Shown: positions 1-13,100, counted from the first letter of the stretch. The stretch is 64,000 nucleotides of DNA from Bisporella sp. PMI_857 (GCA_021307315.1 JAJSPD010000063.1:1-64000); one strand, 5' to 3'. Program-made: numbers and translations. The notes: a model not told the origin generated them from the letters alone.

Positions 1-1331
1 CCAATGTGTGATAACAAACTAAACGGAGTTAGTGGGCGCTGCATTCGCAAGGTTATTCTCGCTGAAAAACCATTACTGCAACAGCGTCAAAAGTGGGTAT
101 CTGATCATCTCTGGGAGGAGATAGAGGGACTTTGCTCTTATTGTCGCAAAATATTTCTGGATGAGGAGATCGGGGGTTCTGGCAGCATGCAGATTACGGA
201 GGCGGGACCCAAGTACCCTGGATATATTACTGGAAAACCTTATGATCCATGGGGAAACTACCCTAGTTTGTACAAAGATGAGAAAGTAATCATTTCTGTA
301 CATGGCGGATGGGTGACTAAGCCGTCCCCAAAAACAATACAACAGGATTTTGGCCTTACAGATGCTGATTTTAAAAAAATGGTGGTAAGATGTCACCAAT
401 TGAGAACGTAGCTAAGTGTTCTACTTGTTTCCACTCAGAATCAACCAAGTCTTTCATTTTAACTGCGCTGTAACTAACTTCTACCGGAATATAGACAATA
501 ACTACAAATTTCGTTCAGAAATGTGTAGACGAAGACAAAAACGTATTAAAGAATGAAACCGGGAAGTTTCAGATATGGTGGTCTGGTATAGGTGAAACAA
601 AAAAGACTCAATTTGAGAGAGATTTGGCTACACAAGGGATTAATGAAGGAGTAATTCAATTTTGGACAAAGGGCAAACAAAACATTAAAAAGTTTGGCTT
701 TAACCGTCACTGTCGAGTCAATAGAGAGGACGATCGACTGCGCCGATATCCAACAGCAAAGTGGTTTTTAGATTATGTCTCTAATACAAATAGTAGGATG
801 TTACGTCGGAAAGAAGTTAGTACAACAAAGGGCAAAATTCCACTTTTTGAAGAGTCAAGAAGTGCTTTGGAGCAGATTAGTATGCCATTTTACGAAACCT
901 ATAATACCGACAATCAAACAGCAAGTAACGCTCAGCCACTACAAATCCAAACGCAACAGAAAGCTCCGACACAAATATCGTTTGAATCAAGAAGTATACT
1001 TGGCAAACATGCAGACTTCATAAATGGTTTTCACGAAGAGAACAACCGAGGACCCAGGCGTCCTAAGTCGCCGCCAGGCCTCCCTGGATACTATAGTGGA
1101 GGCACGATGGGCGTGGAACACTCTGGCCACAATGTTATACAAACTTCTTATCAGGCTTTCCTTCTTGCTCAGTTTGAATCCCAAGATACAGCCCCATCAG
1201 ATAATCTTATGGAACACGCGACTTATGCATCTCTGTATAACGTTAGTGATCAACAGCAGCAGCAAGAAAGCTATGAATCGACACAAGCTGCAAGTTCAGG
1301 TTATATTCACAATAAGCAGTTTATGCAGTAG
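1..1331 (+). CDS. hypothetical protein, 5' end outside or at window edge
   Basis: I do not recognise the family. Exon 1 runs from the window edge (an in-frame ATG sits at 4) to 384, intron 385-494 (GTAAGA...ATAG, CTAAC branch near 473), exon 2 495-1331; the phase-0 join is in frame and gives at least 406 aa. The intron explains the apparent stop at 411. The N-terminal half is moderately charged with a CSYC pair near residue 45 and a YDPWGNYP stretch near 82. The C-terminal half is low complexity, rich in Gln, Ser and Asn, with a short poly-Gln run encoded by CAG/CAA near 1250. No signal peptide or membrane segment is visible, although the true N-terminus may lie upstream. It sits beside a long AT-rich region, as accessory fungal genes often do. 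The splice model is well supported; function is unknown. Confidence 0.6.
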
Positions 1332-3840
1332 AGGCTGTATTATAGTTTGTACTAACTAACAAGCCTTCATGTAGTTGCAAGCGTATAATAAAGCCTGAAG
1401 TTTAAAAGACTATCATAATCAAATATGACTTTTGTTGTGAAATTGAAAACAATTAAACACCATAAAAGTGTTATACTTCCTGATTAAAACAGAAATTCTT
1501 AAGACATTTTGTATAGTTCGCGTATTAAAGTCGATTGTATGCTATAATACGCATAAGTATTGCTTTTGAAGTGGCTCGGTTTACCCTGATAAAATACGAA
1601 ATATTAGTAAAATATAGCTAGAGGAAACAATCATTTAAGATGGGAACACTAACATTGCATAGTATTGAAAGTTCAAGGAATCGAATAATGGGCTATAAAA
1701 AAACATATCCTTTTGATGAAACATTAATAATACTTCCGCCGTATTTTGCTAATTGGGTTAAATTAGGTGCAAAGAAGCATACCCAAATTCAAGGGACAAA
1801 TTTGATTTTATAAACGCTGAACTTCACAATTAAAATCTATAGCTCTACTTTAAGCCAGTTTGGATGATAGTATAATATAGTAATCATTGCCTTTAAAATC
1901 CTATGTTGACAAGAGGGTCACTACAATATGGACTGTTTTAGTATTAGCTAAACTTATATTAGCTGTATTATATGATATCACAATCATACTACCAGTCTTA
2001 TAAATAGTATTATCACGGTATAATATTACTTGTTTCAATGTAGAAATTAATTCATTTCCGCGTTCTTAGCAATAGCTTGACTATATATTACTATACTAAA
2101 ATCTTAATATTATTACTAGGTTCTTTGTATTGTATTATACAGACACTAGCACAAAGCTCAAAAGCCTATATTACATCCACTACAATACTCTTATATATTG
2201 CGTATTATCATCCAAGCTGCTTTAAGTGAGCATAATGTTACAGATTTTGGGACTATTGACGCCTTGGGAACAAATGTAATGAGTTAGCTTTGCCATAAAC
2301 CTGAGTCAGATTGTTCATTCAAAATTAGAGTGAAAGTGACTCCTAATCATATCTGAGCATGTGGAATATGAAAAGAGCTCCATGTCTGGAGGTAGTTCTC
2401 TACTCATATCTAACAACCTTGAAACGATATCATTGACAAGTAATTCATCTCTTTATATTTATATGTAACAAAGATCTTCCATTCTCAAATGACATCGCAC
2501 AATTTCTGTGTCCACGGCGAGATAATTGCAAATAAATTAAGGTAGAAAAGTTTTTTGATAATATTCAAGAAAACTTCATCTCACTCAATACTTTTAAAAG
2601 CTTTATCATGTGCCAACGAGAGAGCAACTTTTTCAAGCCAACGGCAGCAACATTCAACCTAGCGATAATATCACGACAACAAATACTATAGAAAGTCTCC
2701 TAGTTACTTACTTGGGCAGCCTTATGATCCTTAATATTGCTATCCAAGTATATCGCCAGGTGGAAAAGTAGTGGTACGGTCTGTTCAGCTATAGGACATG
2801 AATACACTGGACCTAATAATGCATTTATGGGTTGAAAAGTCTGGATTTGACGTCCTGAAGGTAACCTATACGGGAAGGTCTGTGTCTGATCAGCCGAATA
2901 TAATTTTTTTTGCCCAGGTCACTCTGATTATTTGAGCCAATCCCATGTGAAATGACTAATAAAACTTTTTCTGTTAGGGTATTGCTAGGAAATTTTATAG
3001 AAGCTTCTGTTTTAGGCACCTTATTCCTGAGAACAAGTCAAAATATTGGAGTAGTGCCTTCGAACCGGGTGTAAGGCTCCTTGGTGAGAAAGAGCTTGCA
3101 GGGTAGCTGGAAGGCAAAGCTAAGGTGTAATCCAATGCCGGACAAAAATTGCAATAGGACCTAGTCAGAGGATTCTGCTTGGAAGAAACACATTCGATTG
3201 GAAAAGTGTACCCTTTTATCACACAAACAAACGTTAGTTTTCGTCTTGGTGATAAAGATGGTTCCGCAGGGATGGAATGTATGATGTGAGAAGCAAGGAA
3301 ATCGTTGAGTTTAAACCTAGCAGTCATCGTTAGGTCCATATATTAATACAATATCCTTTCACCAAAGTAGGTTTCCCACTTTCTTATACCCCGAAAAATA
3401 TTCGTTATTAGGAACCATGAATAATCGTTGTTTGAAGCCCATGAAATAAACGAACCCCTCTTCCCTAACAGGCTTAGCGAAACAGCAACACCCCCTACTC
3501 TACTCGAAGATCTTCCCCGTATTCGCTTCTGCTAATACCCTGCCTCAGAACGTAGATTACAATATTTTTCATGCATTATATATTATGCCAAGGTTTATGC
3601 TTCCATGCAGCTGCCTATTTTTGTCGTTGTTGATCGGAGTGATGGCAATACGAGATCTCGGGTAGATCCTCCACATAGGTATAGTTCCCGGTCGTGGCCC
3701 GGCACCTAAACACCACCACCCGTCGATTATTATAAGAGGAGTGTTTCCCGAGGACATTTGAATATCTCCCCTCAGTTTTATACTCAGTCTCTCGTTTGAT
3801 AACCCACATTCGTTGTTGCTGTTTTCTTATGACGATCAAA
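1332..3840. other. AT-rich gene-free stretch
   Basis: Stops are dense in all frames and I see no conserved protein motif. The part from about 1,340 to 2,800 is strongly AT-rich with many TA dinucleotides; from 3,000 on the composition returns toward normal. Open frames on the minus strand at 2825-3019 and 2995-3339 carry no recognisable domain and I treat them as chance. The last 150 bases are the promoter and 5' UTR of the protease gene. Confidence 0.5.
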
Positions 3841-5170
3841 ATGCCCACACATCTACGAGCCCTCCTTGCTCTTGCGAGTATTGCGGTCGCAGTCGCAGAC
3901 CCAGTTTACTTCCCACTAAACTATCGTATGTTCAATATCTCGCGCTAAGCTGCACATCTCTCTCAAGCTAATTTTTTTTTAAATCATACAAAAGCTAACA
4001 ACTACAGGCTACGGCGGCGGCTCCAAGGTATCCACGGACATCGTCCTCCCCTGGTCCAACAGCACAATCGAAGTAGTATTCGATCAAGGCTCGGAAAACT
4101 TCTGGGTATTTGGACCCGATGCAGTCATGAACTGGGGCAAGACCTGTCTCTTCTGCCAGGGACAGTGCAACACGACCGTAACGCCATATTACGACCCCTC
4201 ACTTTCTGCAACCGCGTCAACGGAGCCTTTCTCATTTTTCAATGGCTATGGTGCTTATACCAAGATCGTGCAAGGCGACACCTCAGCGAATGACACGCTG
4301 ACGTTCTCTTCCACATCGGGGCAAAAATCGAATGTCCCTGTACGGGTCGCGCTCGTGGATTACATGCAGCAGCGCCTCAGTGACGGCGGGCAGTGCATCG
4401 CGGCGGAGAACTACGATCGTGGCATCCTCGGCACGGCTCCCTTCCAAAGAAGCAGCACATGGAACACTACCGGTCCGCATGTCCGCCAAGATCTTCTGGA
4501 GAGCGGTGTCATCAGCGCTGCCGTACAGTCTATGTGGTTTGACACAGCGCCATCGTTGATAAATGGGACGTTTACTGGGGGTGCTACGTTCGGCGGTATC
4601 GATCTCTCGAAGTACACCGGAGAACTAGTCAAACTTCCTCTATTTACTAATGACAATACACAAGGTGGGGCCAGCGTAGGATATTATGTGGCTCCTCCTA
4701 CCGTTACCGTCAACGGCACCGTCCTCGATGGCAGCGAACTCACGACACGGACATGCCTAATTGATTCAGGCACTCAGATCGATGACTTACCCATCTCTAC
4801 CGCCTCCCTAAATGATTTCTTGGCCGCTGCAGGTCTGGTTTATTCTCCGGTCGGCCGTATCGCTTTTCCAGGGGCCTGCGATGACATTCCTAGAGATAGG
4901 ACGATAGATCTTGAGTTTGCTGGCCTGGAAGAGGGGAAGAAAGTGTCAATTAAGATCCCGTTAAGAAATTATGCCAGGGCTGATGGTATGGAAGTCGGCT
5001 TTTGCACCTTGAATATTGATGTTGGCGGATGTCTATTTGGAGCACCGTTTGCAACCGCAGCATTCTTCGCGGCAGATGATGAAGCAGGAGAAGTTGCGCT
5101 TGCGCAGGGAGGCGTGAGCGAGATTGGGAGTGGCGTGGATTATGATAATGTTGTTGTTAGAATACCCTGA
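3841..5170 (+). CDS. secreted pepsin-like aspartic protease (family A1)
   Basis: Predicted extracellular aspartyl endopeptidase of 415 aa. Exon 1 3841-3925, intron 3926-4007 (GTATGT...CTACAG, phase 1), exon 2 4008-5170. The ATG at 3841 opens a clear signal peptide (MPTHLRALLALASIAVAVA), which decides the start. The first catalytic loop reads VFDQGSENFWVF with the Asp at residue 54; the family norm is DTGS, so the Thr is replaced by Gln. The second loop is LIDSGTQ with the Asp at 281, again with Ser for Thr. A Cys-rich insertion (CLFCQGQC) follows the first loop near residue 72. There is no GPI-type hydrophobic tail. It lies about 300 bp upstream of another secreted enzyme on the same strand. 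Fold assignment is firm; activity with the altered DTGS loop is an open point. Confidence 0.88.
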
Positions 5171-5475
5171 ATGACGTAGAAGAATGTGCAATTAATAAAT
5201 GTGTATCAGTCATCCAGCCTAGTCCTGCAGCCTGTCGGTAACACATGATTCGCTAAAGAATAGGGGCCAGACTTTAGGCGAGACCACTCATATTCTCCTT
5301 CTCAGGCATATTGGGTTACAATGCGGCTGGCCCGAGGATCCGAGCTGACCTCATCTCAGGCACCGCTCTGAGCGTCCCAACTTTCATAATGTCTATATAT
5401 CGGAGGCGGGGAAGGTCGAAGTCGAGTACTCTTGCCGTTATTCATTTTGCTTTAAATAGCTCTCTGATTTGAAGC
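5171..5475 (+). promoter_or_regulatory. intergenic promoter of the FAD oxidase gene
   Basis: This holds the 3' end of the protease gene and the promoter of the next gene. A TATA-like TATATAT lies at about 5394-5400, some 75 bases before the ATG at 5476. No other element is recognised. Confidence 0.35.
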
Positions 5476-7529
5476 ATGAGGTTCATATCTAATATGTTAG
5501 CATTTACGCTATTTATAATTAGCGTTGCGGCCTGGGAAAGGTGTAAATGTGTTCGTTGATAACCCCTCTGTCTCTCAGCATCTTTCTAACTCAACACCAG
5601 ACACCACTCGAGTCCTGCTGGCCCTCTCCATCCACGTGGTCGGCACTCAACAGCTCCGTCTCAGGCCATCTAATCGCCAACACCCCTCCCGCAGTATCCT
5701 GCTATCCACCATCACTGAGCCTTGCTACCTGCGCAGAAGTCCTCATAGGTCTCAGCAACTCCACATACATTCGCGACAACCCCGTCGCCCTTGCCGCTCC
5801 CATTAATGAAACATGTCCCGCTGTGAACTATGCAGCGGGAGAGACACCAGGCACGTGCACTTTGGGATCTCTACCTGTTTATACAGTCGATGCGTACTCT
5901 GTAGATGATGTTGTTAAAGGCATAAACTTTGCTCGAAAGCATAACCTCAGGGTTGTCATTAGAAACACGGGCCATGATAGTTCCGGAAGGTACGTCTCTA
6001 CTCTCTGTCAAAACCAATTTCCGTCGGCTATAACTCATGAAGCCTCAAGTTAAGACGAAAATGAAGCTGAAATCTGTTCTATAGATCGACTGGTTACGGC
6101 TCTCTAGAAATCTGGATCCGCCACCTTCGTCTCGGCATATCAATCCAAGAAACCTATGCCGCGTCTGATAATTGCAAGAAGGCGAACTGGACAGGAGGCG
6201 CAATGACCATAGCAGGTGGGTACATTTGGGGCGAAGCATTTGCGGTCGCAAAAGCGCACAACGTGATTGTTGTCAGTGGCGGAGATCCTGTACGTCGCCC
6301 TTAATCTTTTATCTCTTGCCTTCGCGTATATTCTTCTCTGTTCGCCCTTGATCTTCTCCACTCTCCTGACTTGAACAGCTGAAGAGACGCACTAATAGAA
6401 GATATAGACAGTAGGCTGCATAGGCGGCTGGGCCCAAGGCGGCGGCCACGGACCGGCATCACGCGATTATGGCCTCGGAGCTGACCAAATCCTCGAAGCC
6501 CAAGTCGTTCTCGCATCCGGCAGAGTAGTCACCGCCAGCGCATGTCAGAATCCCGAACTATACACCGCCATCCGCGGCGGGGGAGGCGGGACATACGGCA
6601 TCGTCGTCTCCACCACCATCAAGGCCCATCCTCAGTCACCCGTCGTAGCTCAAGATCTAAGCTTCTATCCACGCAGCAACGCCGACATTTCCGCGTTCTT
6701 CCAGGCGCTAACCACGCTATACGCAAGCTTCCCCGAGATCAGCGAAGCCGGATATTCGGGCTACGGGAACTGGGCGTACTCGTCATTCGGGCCCGTGGTT
6801 CCCGGCTCCGGCGCGACGACAGGCTACCAACACACGCTCGCAATATTCAACAGGTCCCTCCCTTCGGCACGCACAATCTTCGCTCCCACGGCCGCCAAGC
6901 TAGCTTTCTTCAACGCGAGCCTCGTCTTCAACATCACGTATCTATCCTTCCCCACCTACCACGCCTACTATGACTACACGGCACGCGCAGGCCCCGCACC
7001 CGTCGGCCAAAGCGGTGCCTACGGCTCCCGCCTCCTCGACAGGCGCTCCCTCTCGAGCGTGCAAAACCTTAGCAAAATGCTTAATATCACCGCAGGCGCA
7101 CCAGGAGAATTCACATTCAACAATGTGTGCCTCGTCTCCGGCGGGCAAGTCTGGGACGATGCGTCGGATCCGTATTCGGGGTTGAATCCGGCCTGGAGAA
7201 GGAGTTATGTCCATAATATTGTGGCGCGGGCGTTCTTACCAGGGATGGGTGAGGGGGAGAGGGATTTGGTGAGGAAGGATATCACGGAGAGGAAGATTAG
7301 GGCGTTAAGGGAGATTGCGCCGCGGACAGGGAGTTATATGAATGAGGCGGATAGGCTAGATCCGTTGTTTTTGGAAGATTTTTATGGTGGTAGTCTGTCG
7401 AAGCTCGAAGCCGCGAAGAAGAAGTATGATAAGGAGGGGCTGTTTTATTGTCCGACGTGTGTGGGAAGTGAGAAGTGGGAGGAGGATGCGGCTGGGAAGT
7501 TATGTCAAAAGATTAATTGGCCATTGTAG
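5476..7529 (+). CDS. secreted FAD-linked oxidoreductase, berberine-bridge-enzyme type
   Basis: Flavin oxidase of the FAD_binding_4/BBE family, 600 aa after splicing. Exons 5476-5540, 5579-5989, 6085-6289 and 6408-7529; introns of 38, 95 and 118 nt. Introns 2 and 3 have GTACGT donors. The hydrophobic start (MRFISNMLAFTLFIISVAA) is a signal peptide. The FAD domain shows RNTGHDSSGR, with His154 the expected 8-alpha-histidyl attachment site, then GGHGPASRDYGLGADQ and RGGGGGTYGIV. The C-terminal BBE segment has KYDKEGLFYCPTCVGSEKW. The cysteine used for a second covalent FAD bond in some BBEs is not at its usual place (PTVG is preceded by Asp), so single attachment is likely. The first intron is unusually short and is the weakest part of the model. 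Such enzymes oxidise sugars, alcohols or alkaloid-like metabolites; the substrate cannot be told. Confidence 0.85.
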
Positions 7530-7665
7530 GAGAATACTAGAGAGAATGAGAAAAAGATTACTTTCTCAATGGGTTAAACATTGCATATCGTACTCTACAC
7601 AAACAACCCCAGCTACCGAATGCTGCCTATTTAGTCGTCTATTCATATACCATATGATCCGCTTC

Positions 7666-10135
7666 TCAGAGTAAATTATCATCTCCACGGTCACCTTGAG
7701 AGTGCCTATTAGAATACTCGCCGTGCTCCACGCTCTTAAGATACTTCTTGAAGTTATCGCTCATCTCCACCACCTTCTCAAAGTGATCCTGTCTCAACTC
7801 AATCTCCAGATCCTTGCCTTCAACTTCACCCTCCTTTCCATGTCCTGCCAAGATTCTCTTCTTTTGCTTAGTGGTGGCTTCATACTCAGCAAGGGCGACC
7901 GCAGTCTGGAACGCGTTTCTGATCTCGCGTCCATTCCACTCGGTATCTTTCAATACATCGTCGCTGAGGATATACTTCTTTGCGCCAGCCTTGACAACTA
8001 TTTCTCCCGCACGCTCTAGCTCCAGCTTCTGGAAGAATTGAAGCCAGATACGCTTGCGGCCTTCAAGATCAACGGGCTTATAGCCAATATAGACATGGAT
8101 TCTGGAGAAGAAAGCTGGATCGAAATGGCCAACACGATTGGTAGTTAGGAATAGGATACCACGGTAGTATTCCATTGCTCGGAGGAAGACCGATACGAGT
8201 CCGTTGCGTGTAAGCTCGTTGACTTCACGGCGCTCGAGATAGACGTCGGCCTCGTCGATAAGCATAACAGCTCCCCAGATTTCAGCAAGCTTGAACCATT
8301 TGGAGAGTGCTTCCTCAACAGCAAACTCATCGGTACCGATATCTCCACAGGTCAAGCTGAGCAATGGACGGGATGTGAATTCCGCCACGCACTCAGCGGT
8401 AAATGTCTTACCAGCACCAGGTGGGCCATGAAGCAAGAAAATTTGACCTTCACCCTTATTTGGGATTGGGTCAGCAGACCATGTGCTGTCGCCCTTTACG
8501 GCTCCAGGCTTTCGCTTAGAGCTCGTATACTTGTGCACCAAAGCCTTGATTAGTTCCAATTTCTCAGCAGGAAGAACAAGGTTCTCGATAGCTTCAGTCT
8601 TGATCCTTGGCTCTTTGCAGAAGTCAACATCCAAAGCCTGCCACTTCTTTGACTTAAGGTCGAAGCCCATGATCCGACGAGGGAATAGAAAGTAGCGGTG
8701 ACGTGAAATGGTACCGTCTGGCTTTGTGACTGTAAGATTCGTTTCCTCTGCAGGGTCGATATTTTCATAAGTGGCCCAACCGCTGCTACTTGATGCTGCA
8801 CGGCGGGTTTCGTTACATTGATTACAGTTGCAGTCATAGTGAAGGTTTGCAAGAATTCCAGAAGCATCATCATCAACGCCAAGGTTTGGAGCTGGATGAG
8901 CATCCGTCTCTGTGTAGTCCGCATAGGTGTAGAACGATCTGAAATAATTAGTAGCCGACTTCTCACGAGTGAAATGATACTTACCCTTGGTCCACAATCA
9001 CTCTTCCGCTGTGGTACCGCTTGGGCTTCTTCTCCGCTGGCATGCTGAAACCATTGTAGTCCATCTGTTTCCCAAGTAACATGCTATAAAACTTCTCGCC
9101 ACGGTCCTCCAACCTCTTTCTTGGTGATAAGTCCGGATTGCAATCAAGATATTTGGCAGGGAAGACTTTCAACGACGTAATCTCACGCTCACCCTCATAC
9201 GGAGCAATGATGACCTCATGTGGTCTTCGTCCTACCTTTATTCCATTGTAGTCCAAATACCACATGTGTACCTTGAGTGGCATCGGCATTCCCCACTTGC
9301 GGTTCTCAGTGACCGGCTCGCATGACTGGACGACGAAGCCTCCTCGTTGTTCGTCAATTTGTGCATAAACATCCTCTCCTGGCTTGTACAACATCCAGAG
9401 CATCTCAAATGTTGCAACAGGGGTAGGCTTGACATATCGAGCATCCTCCTCGAGGATCTTGTCTCCAAGATTGTCCTCGAGATACTTCAAGAGCACACTG
9501 ATGTGATGTTTTGTCTCTGCATCGTCGCTGTTATTCATGTAGTCTTCCAGTTCCTTTCGGTAATGAACCAAAATCGAGTATGGCTCTTTTAGAGTGATGT
9601 TCTCTCCAAGAAGTGATTGTCCTGGATAGTATTGAACAATGGAGCGAAGCGCCTTGATTAGAGGCTCTGAATGGATGATCAGTTCTTTCTCTTCCATCGA
9701 ACGCTCATCAAATTCCTCCTTAGGCTCGCCATCTGGGCCCACTTCCACCTCATTCTCTTCCTCACCAAAACGACGCTTATTGCGCTTATAGAGTGTAGGG
9801 AAAAAGACCGTGACCGTGTACAGGACCTCCAGGATTGGGACCTCGCCATCGCTATAAACAGTCTTCTTAAGCTTATATGGCTCCTTCAGGTTCTTGGTAC
9901 CCTTCAGATTACCTAAGTTTTCTTAGCCTAGAGTTCAATCATTTCACTTATTCCACCTACCTCCGTAATCTTTGTATTGCACTTTATACAGGATCTCTGG
10001 GCATTGATTGTCTTCCTCAGCCCCCTGTTCTTTCTTCTCGGTCGACTTTTCAGGAGGAGGAGAAACATCACTGTTGGTCCTGACAACAACATACTCCTTT
10101 CCCTCGTCTCCGGCCGGGTTCTTTGCTTGTACCAT
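7666..10135 (-). CDS. AAA+ ATPase with N-terminal DUF7025-like region
   Basis: Fungal AAA-family ATPase of 791 aa. Exon 1 10135-9961, exon 2 9912-8985, exon 3 8938-7666; introns 9960-9913 and 8984-8939 (GTAGGT and GTAAGT donors) join in frame. The start is the ATG at 10135 in a good context (aaccATGG); the frame is open a little further up but has no other ATG. The N-terminus is charged and rich in Lys, Glu and Pro. Residues of about 100-330 match the region usually found before the ATPase in this Pezizomycotina family (HYRKELEDY, then LWMLYKPGEDVY). Walker A GPPGAGKT is near residue 538 and Walker B VMLIDEADVYLE near 592, followed by an Arg-containing sensor region (LTTNRVGHFDPAFFSRI). This family is large and expanded in filamentous fungi and its targets are mostly unknown. 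Confidence 0.88.
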
Positions 10136-13100
10136 GGTTACTGATTTCAAAGAATTCTATGGTCTTTTGATGGTGCTCAACACCTGGAGATGAGTGACTG
10201 TGGTAATGGATAGATAGATGAGGTTGGATTGAAATATGTATCGATGATGGCTACTTCGATATTTAATAATTGATATAAAAGCATGAGGTCCAAGCGCTAG
10301 TTAGGCGGCAACTGCGCCGTGGGAGTCATTGCCATCCTGCCTGCAGGAGCTGAACCCCAAAATCTTACCATTTGCGGGGCGGTTGCCTATTGGCACTTGC
10401 CACCAACTACTTGCTCATTTCAGTAGGCTATCGGACTACTCTATCTCAAGGATAGTTGCATAAACTAGCAAGCAAGTGAAAAGCCATGTCTCGCTACCCC
10501 GTATGCGCAGCCCATTGAAGAAAGCCCGACAACACGGGAGAATGTGGGTCTGATCAAAGCACAGGCAATATGTAAATATCACGTGCGATTAGCAGGGACG
10601 ACGACATCACGTTTGATCCTGATTGCTCCTGCGTAAAGTTAACGAATCGTGCTCAAGACTATGCAATAGTGATTACATTATATAAACGCTTATGCTGGGT
10701 AGAGCTATGAAGCATCCAAGATGCCGTTTAATTGGACATCCCGTGTTCTAGATGCACAGCCACAGGTGCTCAATGCATGCAGGCATCTTGACAACACATT
10801 ACGGCAGTGCTCCATTCAACCCTATGTATCGGAGGATTAACCGCGTGCGGCTACCGGCGTGGCGCTCGATCTGGTTCCGTACCAGTCACGCTTCGACAAC
10901 CTATCTTTGCCACCAGTTTCAGCATCAGATGCCGTTCCCAACCTGGCCACCGAGACGCAGTGCTAGGTATCTTAGTGATCAAAAACATGCAGTTGGTCTA
11001 TGCTGCATGTTGTGTACTGAATAGCGGTTGGACTTTTTAATATCGGAATATATTGCATTATCGGAAGAATTGATGTTGGAAGGCGAAAGATATTAATTTT
11101 AAGTTGAAAGTTAACACAGATTACAGGTATCACCAAAGTGACAAGTCATCAAGCATGCCCGAGCCTTTCATAGAAGGTTTCCGTAGTTGACCTCCAGCTC
11201 AAAATTTCAGTTATACTTATCATCTCGTACTGGCTTCCTCCCCTTTCAAGAAGCAAGTGGTGATAGCCTAGACACCTGCCTCAGGATTCATTCATATGAC
11301 CGGGCTTGAAGAGCGTATAAAATGTATCTTCCGCAAAGACTTGAGAGATTGATTTATCGTCGGCAATAGCATTGATCTCGTGGATTTCGGAAGATTAGTA
11401 AATATATCATAATACACAACATGATAATCGTCTACAAGATGCTGTAGATTTGTGTGAGCATGTCCCAAATCCTAGCCTTCGCCACGAAATTCACGGCCAT
11501 CTATCTGCACCAGATCTTTCCGCAATTTGTTGCACAGCTCGGAGGTTTTTAGATTTCAACCCTTCGCGGCTTTCCGACTCATGAATTATCATGGATACAG
11601 CGGCTTGGCACATGGAAGATCACTACCACATCTTCGTGCCTCAATAAACCAAGTATTGCCGCAGGAGGCCTAGGGAAGCTACAGATCATTGCGACGATTG
11701 GGTAATGGCGCGTCCCATCCCGTAGCTTTTGACCCTATTCAATCTAGTGTTCAATCAGCAGTCGTTACGTGAAGAAAATGAATGTCCCGGCTGCAGGTTC
11801 CAAGCCAATGGCATAAAGTATATATTGTCCCTTTGCAAAGGTGCGTATATCGGTATGCAAGACACCTGCCGCTTTTATCTTCACTGTTCCACACCGAGAA
11901 AAGCTCGATCTATTCATGCCAAGTAAGATCGTCATTGTTTCCGAACGAGCAAGTTTGCCTCGTCCCTCTCTGCTGATCCTATAGAACACCAGACCAAACA
12001 CATGCTCGAAAATACCTAGCATACCTATGACAATCGTCTCCAGGGAAGTACTCTGATTTTTTAATAGTCAACTGAGTATTACTGCTGAAGTGTGATGAGC
12101 TTTCGATAGTAATTATAACTGTAACATCTCTCGTCGAACACTTTTCTACTGGATACTCTTGACCTCTTTCAATATTTCCAGCTCCAGCCGACCTTCCTAG
12201 GTCAACTTAGCCCGCATGTCAGCCAGAAAGTCACCAACAGCCTTAAGATATTTAGCCATCTTCACCTCAAGTTAGTAGTCAGCATAATTACCATAACCAA
12301 GCAAACGATGTGCTTTCGTCCCGGAGCACCATTATCCCTTTACAGATGCCTACACTCCCCAAACGCCCTCCCACGCAGCATCAGACCGCGCCGCTTCCAC
12401 CCATCAGCATGACCCAAATCCCGCTCCCATCGTCGTTTAGGTTATCGTAGAACTCAACACCAAGCAGCTTCAAAACGCTCCCGTAACCTCCCTAAGCCGT
12501 GCGCTTTCCGATATCACGGAATCAGACAGCCCGTACCGTTAATGATTACTTTAAGCTTAAACTTCTCCCTAAAGAGGAGACACATTAGATAACCCTTCAA
12601 GTTCGACCAACCCCCGGCATGTTTCCTTCTTTTCTGATCTTGTAATTTTCGACATCCAAGGAAAGAGGTGGAGAGAGAGAGGACCGAGATATATGAAGAC
12701 ACGGTGGTTATTTATCCTAATAGCGCTAGCGAGGTAGCTATTTGCTTAAAGTTGCGGATCTTGAACAAAGTGGTAGAGCTTAAGCTAGGCATCCCGGTTG
12801 GAGGTGAGATCTTTCTCTTTGAGTGGATTGATTAGTTTATTTTGCTAGTTGTAAGTTCGGTTATAAGGGAGGGAGAGAGAGAGAGCCTTTGTTAGCGTCA
12901 TTACAATATAACGGCTGTATCCCGTATGTAGTTGTTGATAAAAGTCTTATGTCCAACAGATGAGCAAGGTAACTAAGTCCAAGCTCATAGCGGTCGCAGC
13001 TTCGGCAACTGTTCCTCGCGGGACATTAAGACTTGTGGCCACAAGGTGACTTTTTGTTTATTAAAAAAACCCCCTCATCCTCTATAGTTTATTCATACTT

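Noticed and set aside
2825..3339. Two minus-strand open frames as genes
   Set aside because: No recognisable motif, no plausible promoter or splice structure, and low-confidence composition.
10752..11040. Overlapping plus-strand frames as a small gene
   Set aside because: The frames overlap each other without support; a third frame looks more coding-like but has an internal stop, so at most a relic.
12294..12440. Proline-rich short plus-strand frame as a small peptide gene
   Set aside because: Several frames are open over the same GC-richer patch and none has homology or a good context.
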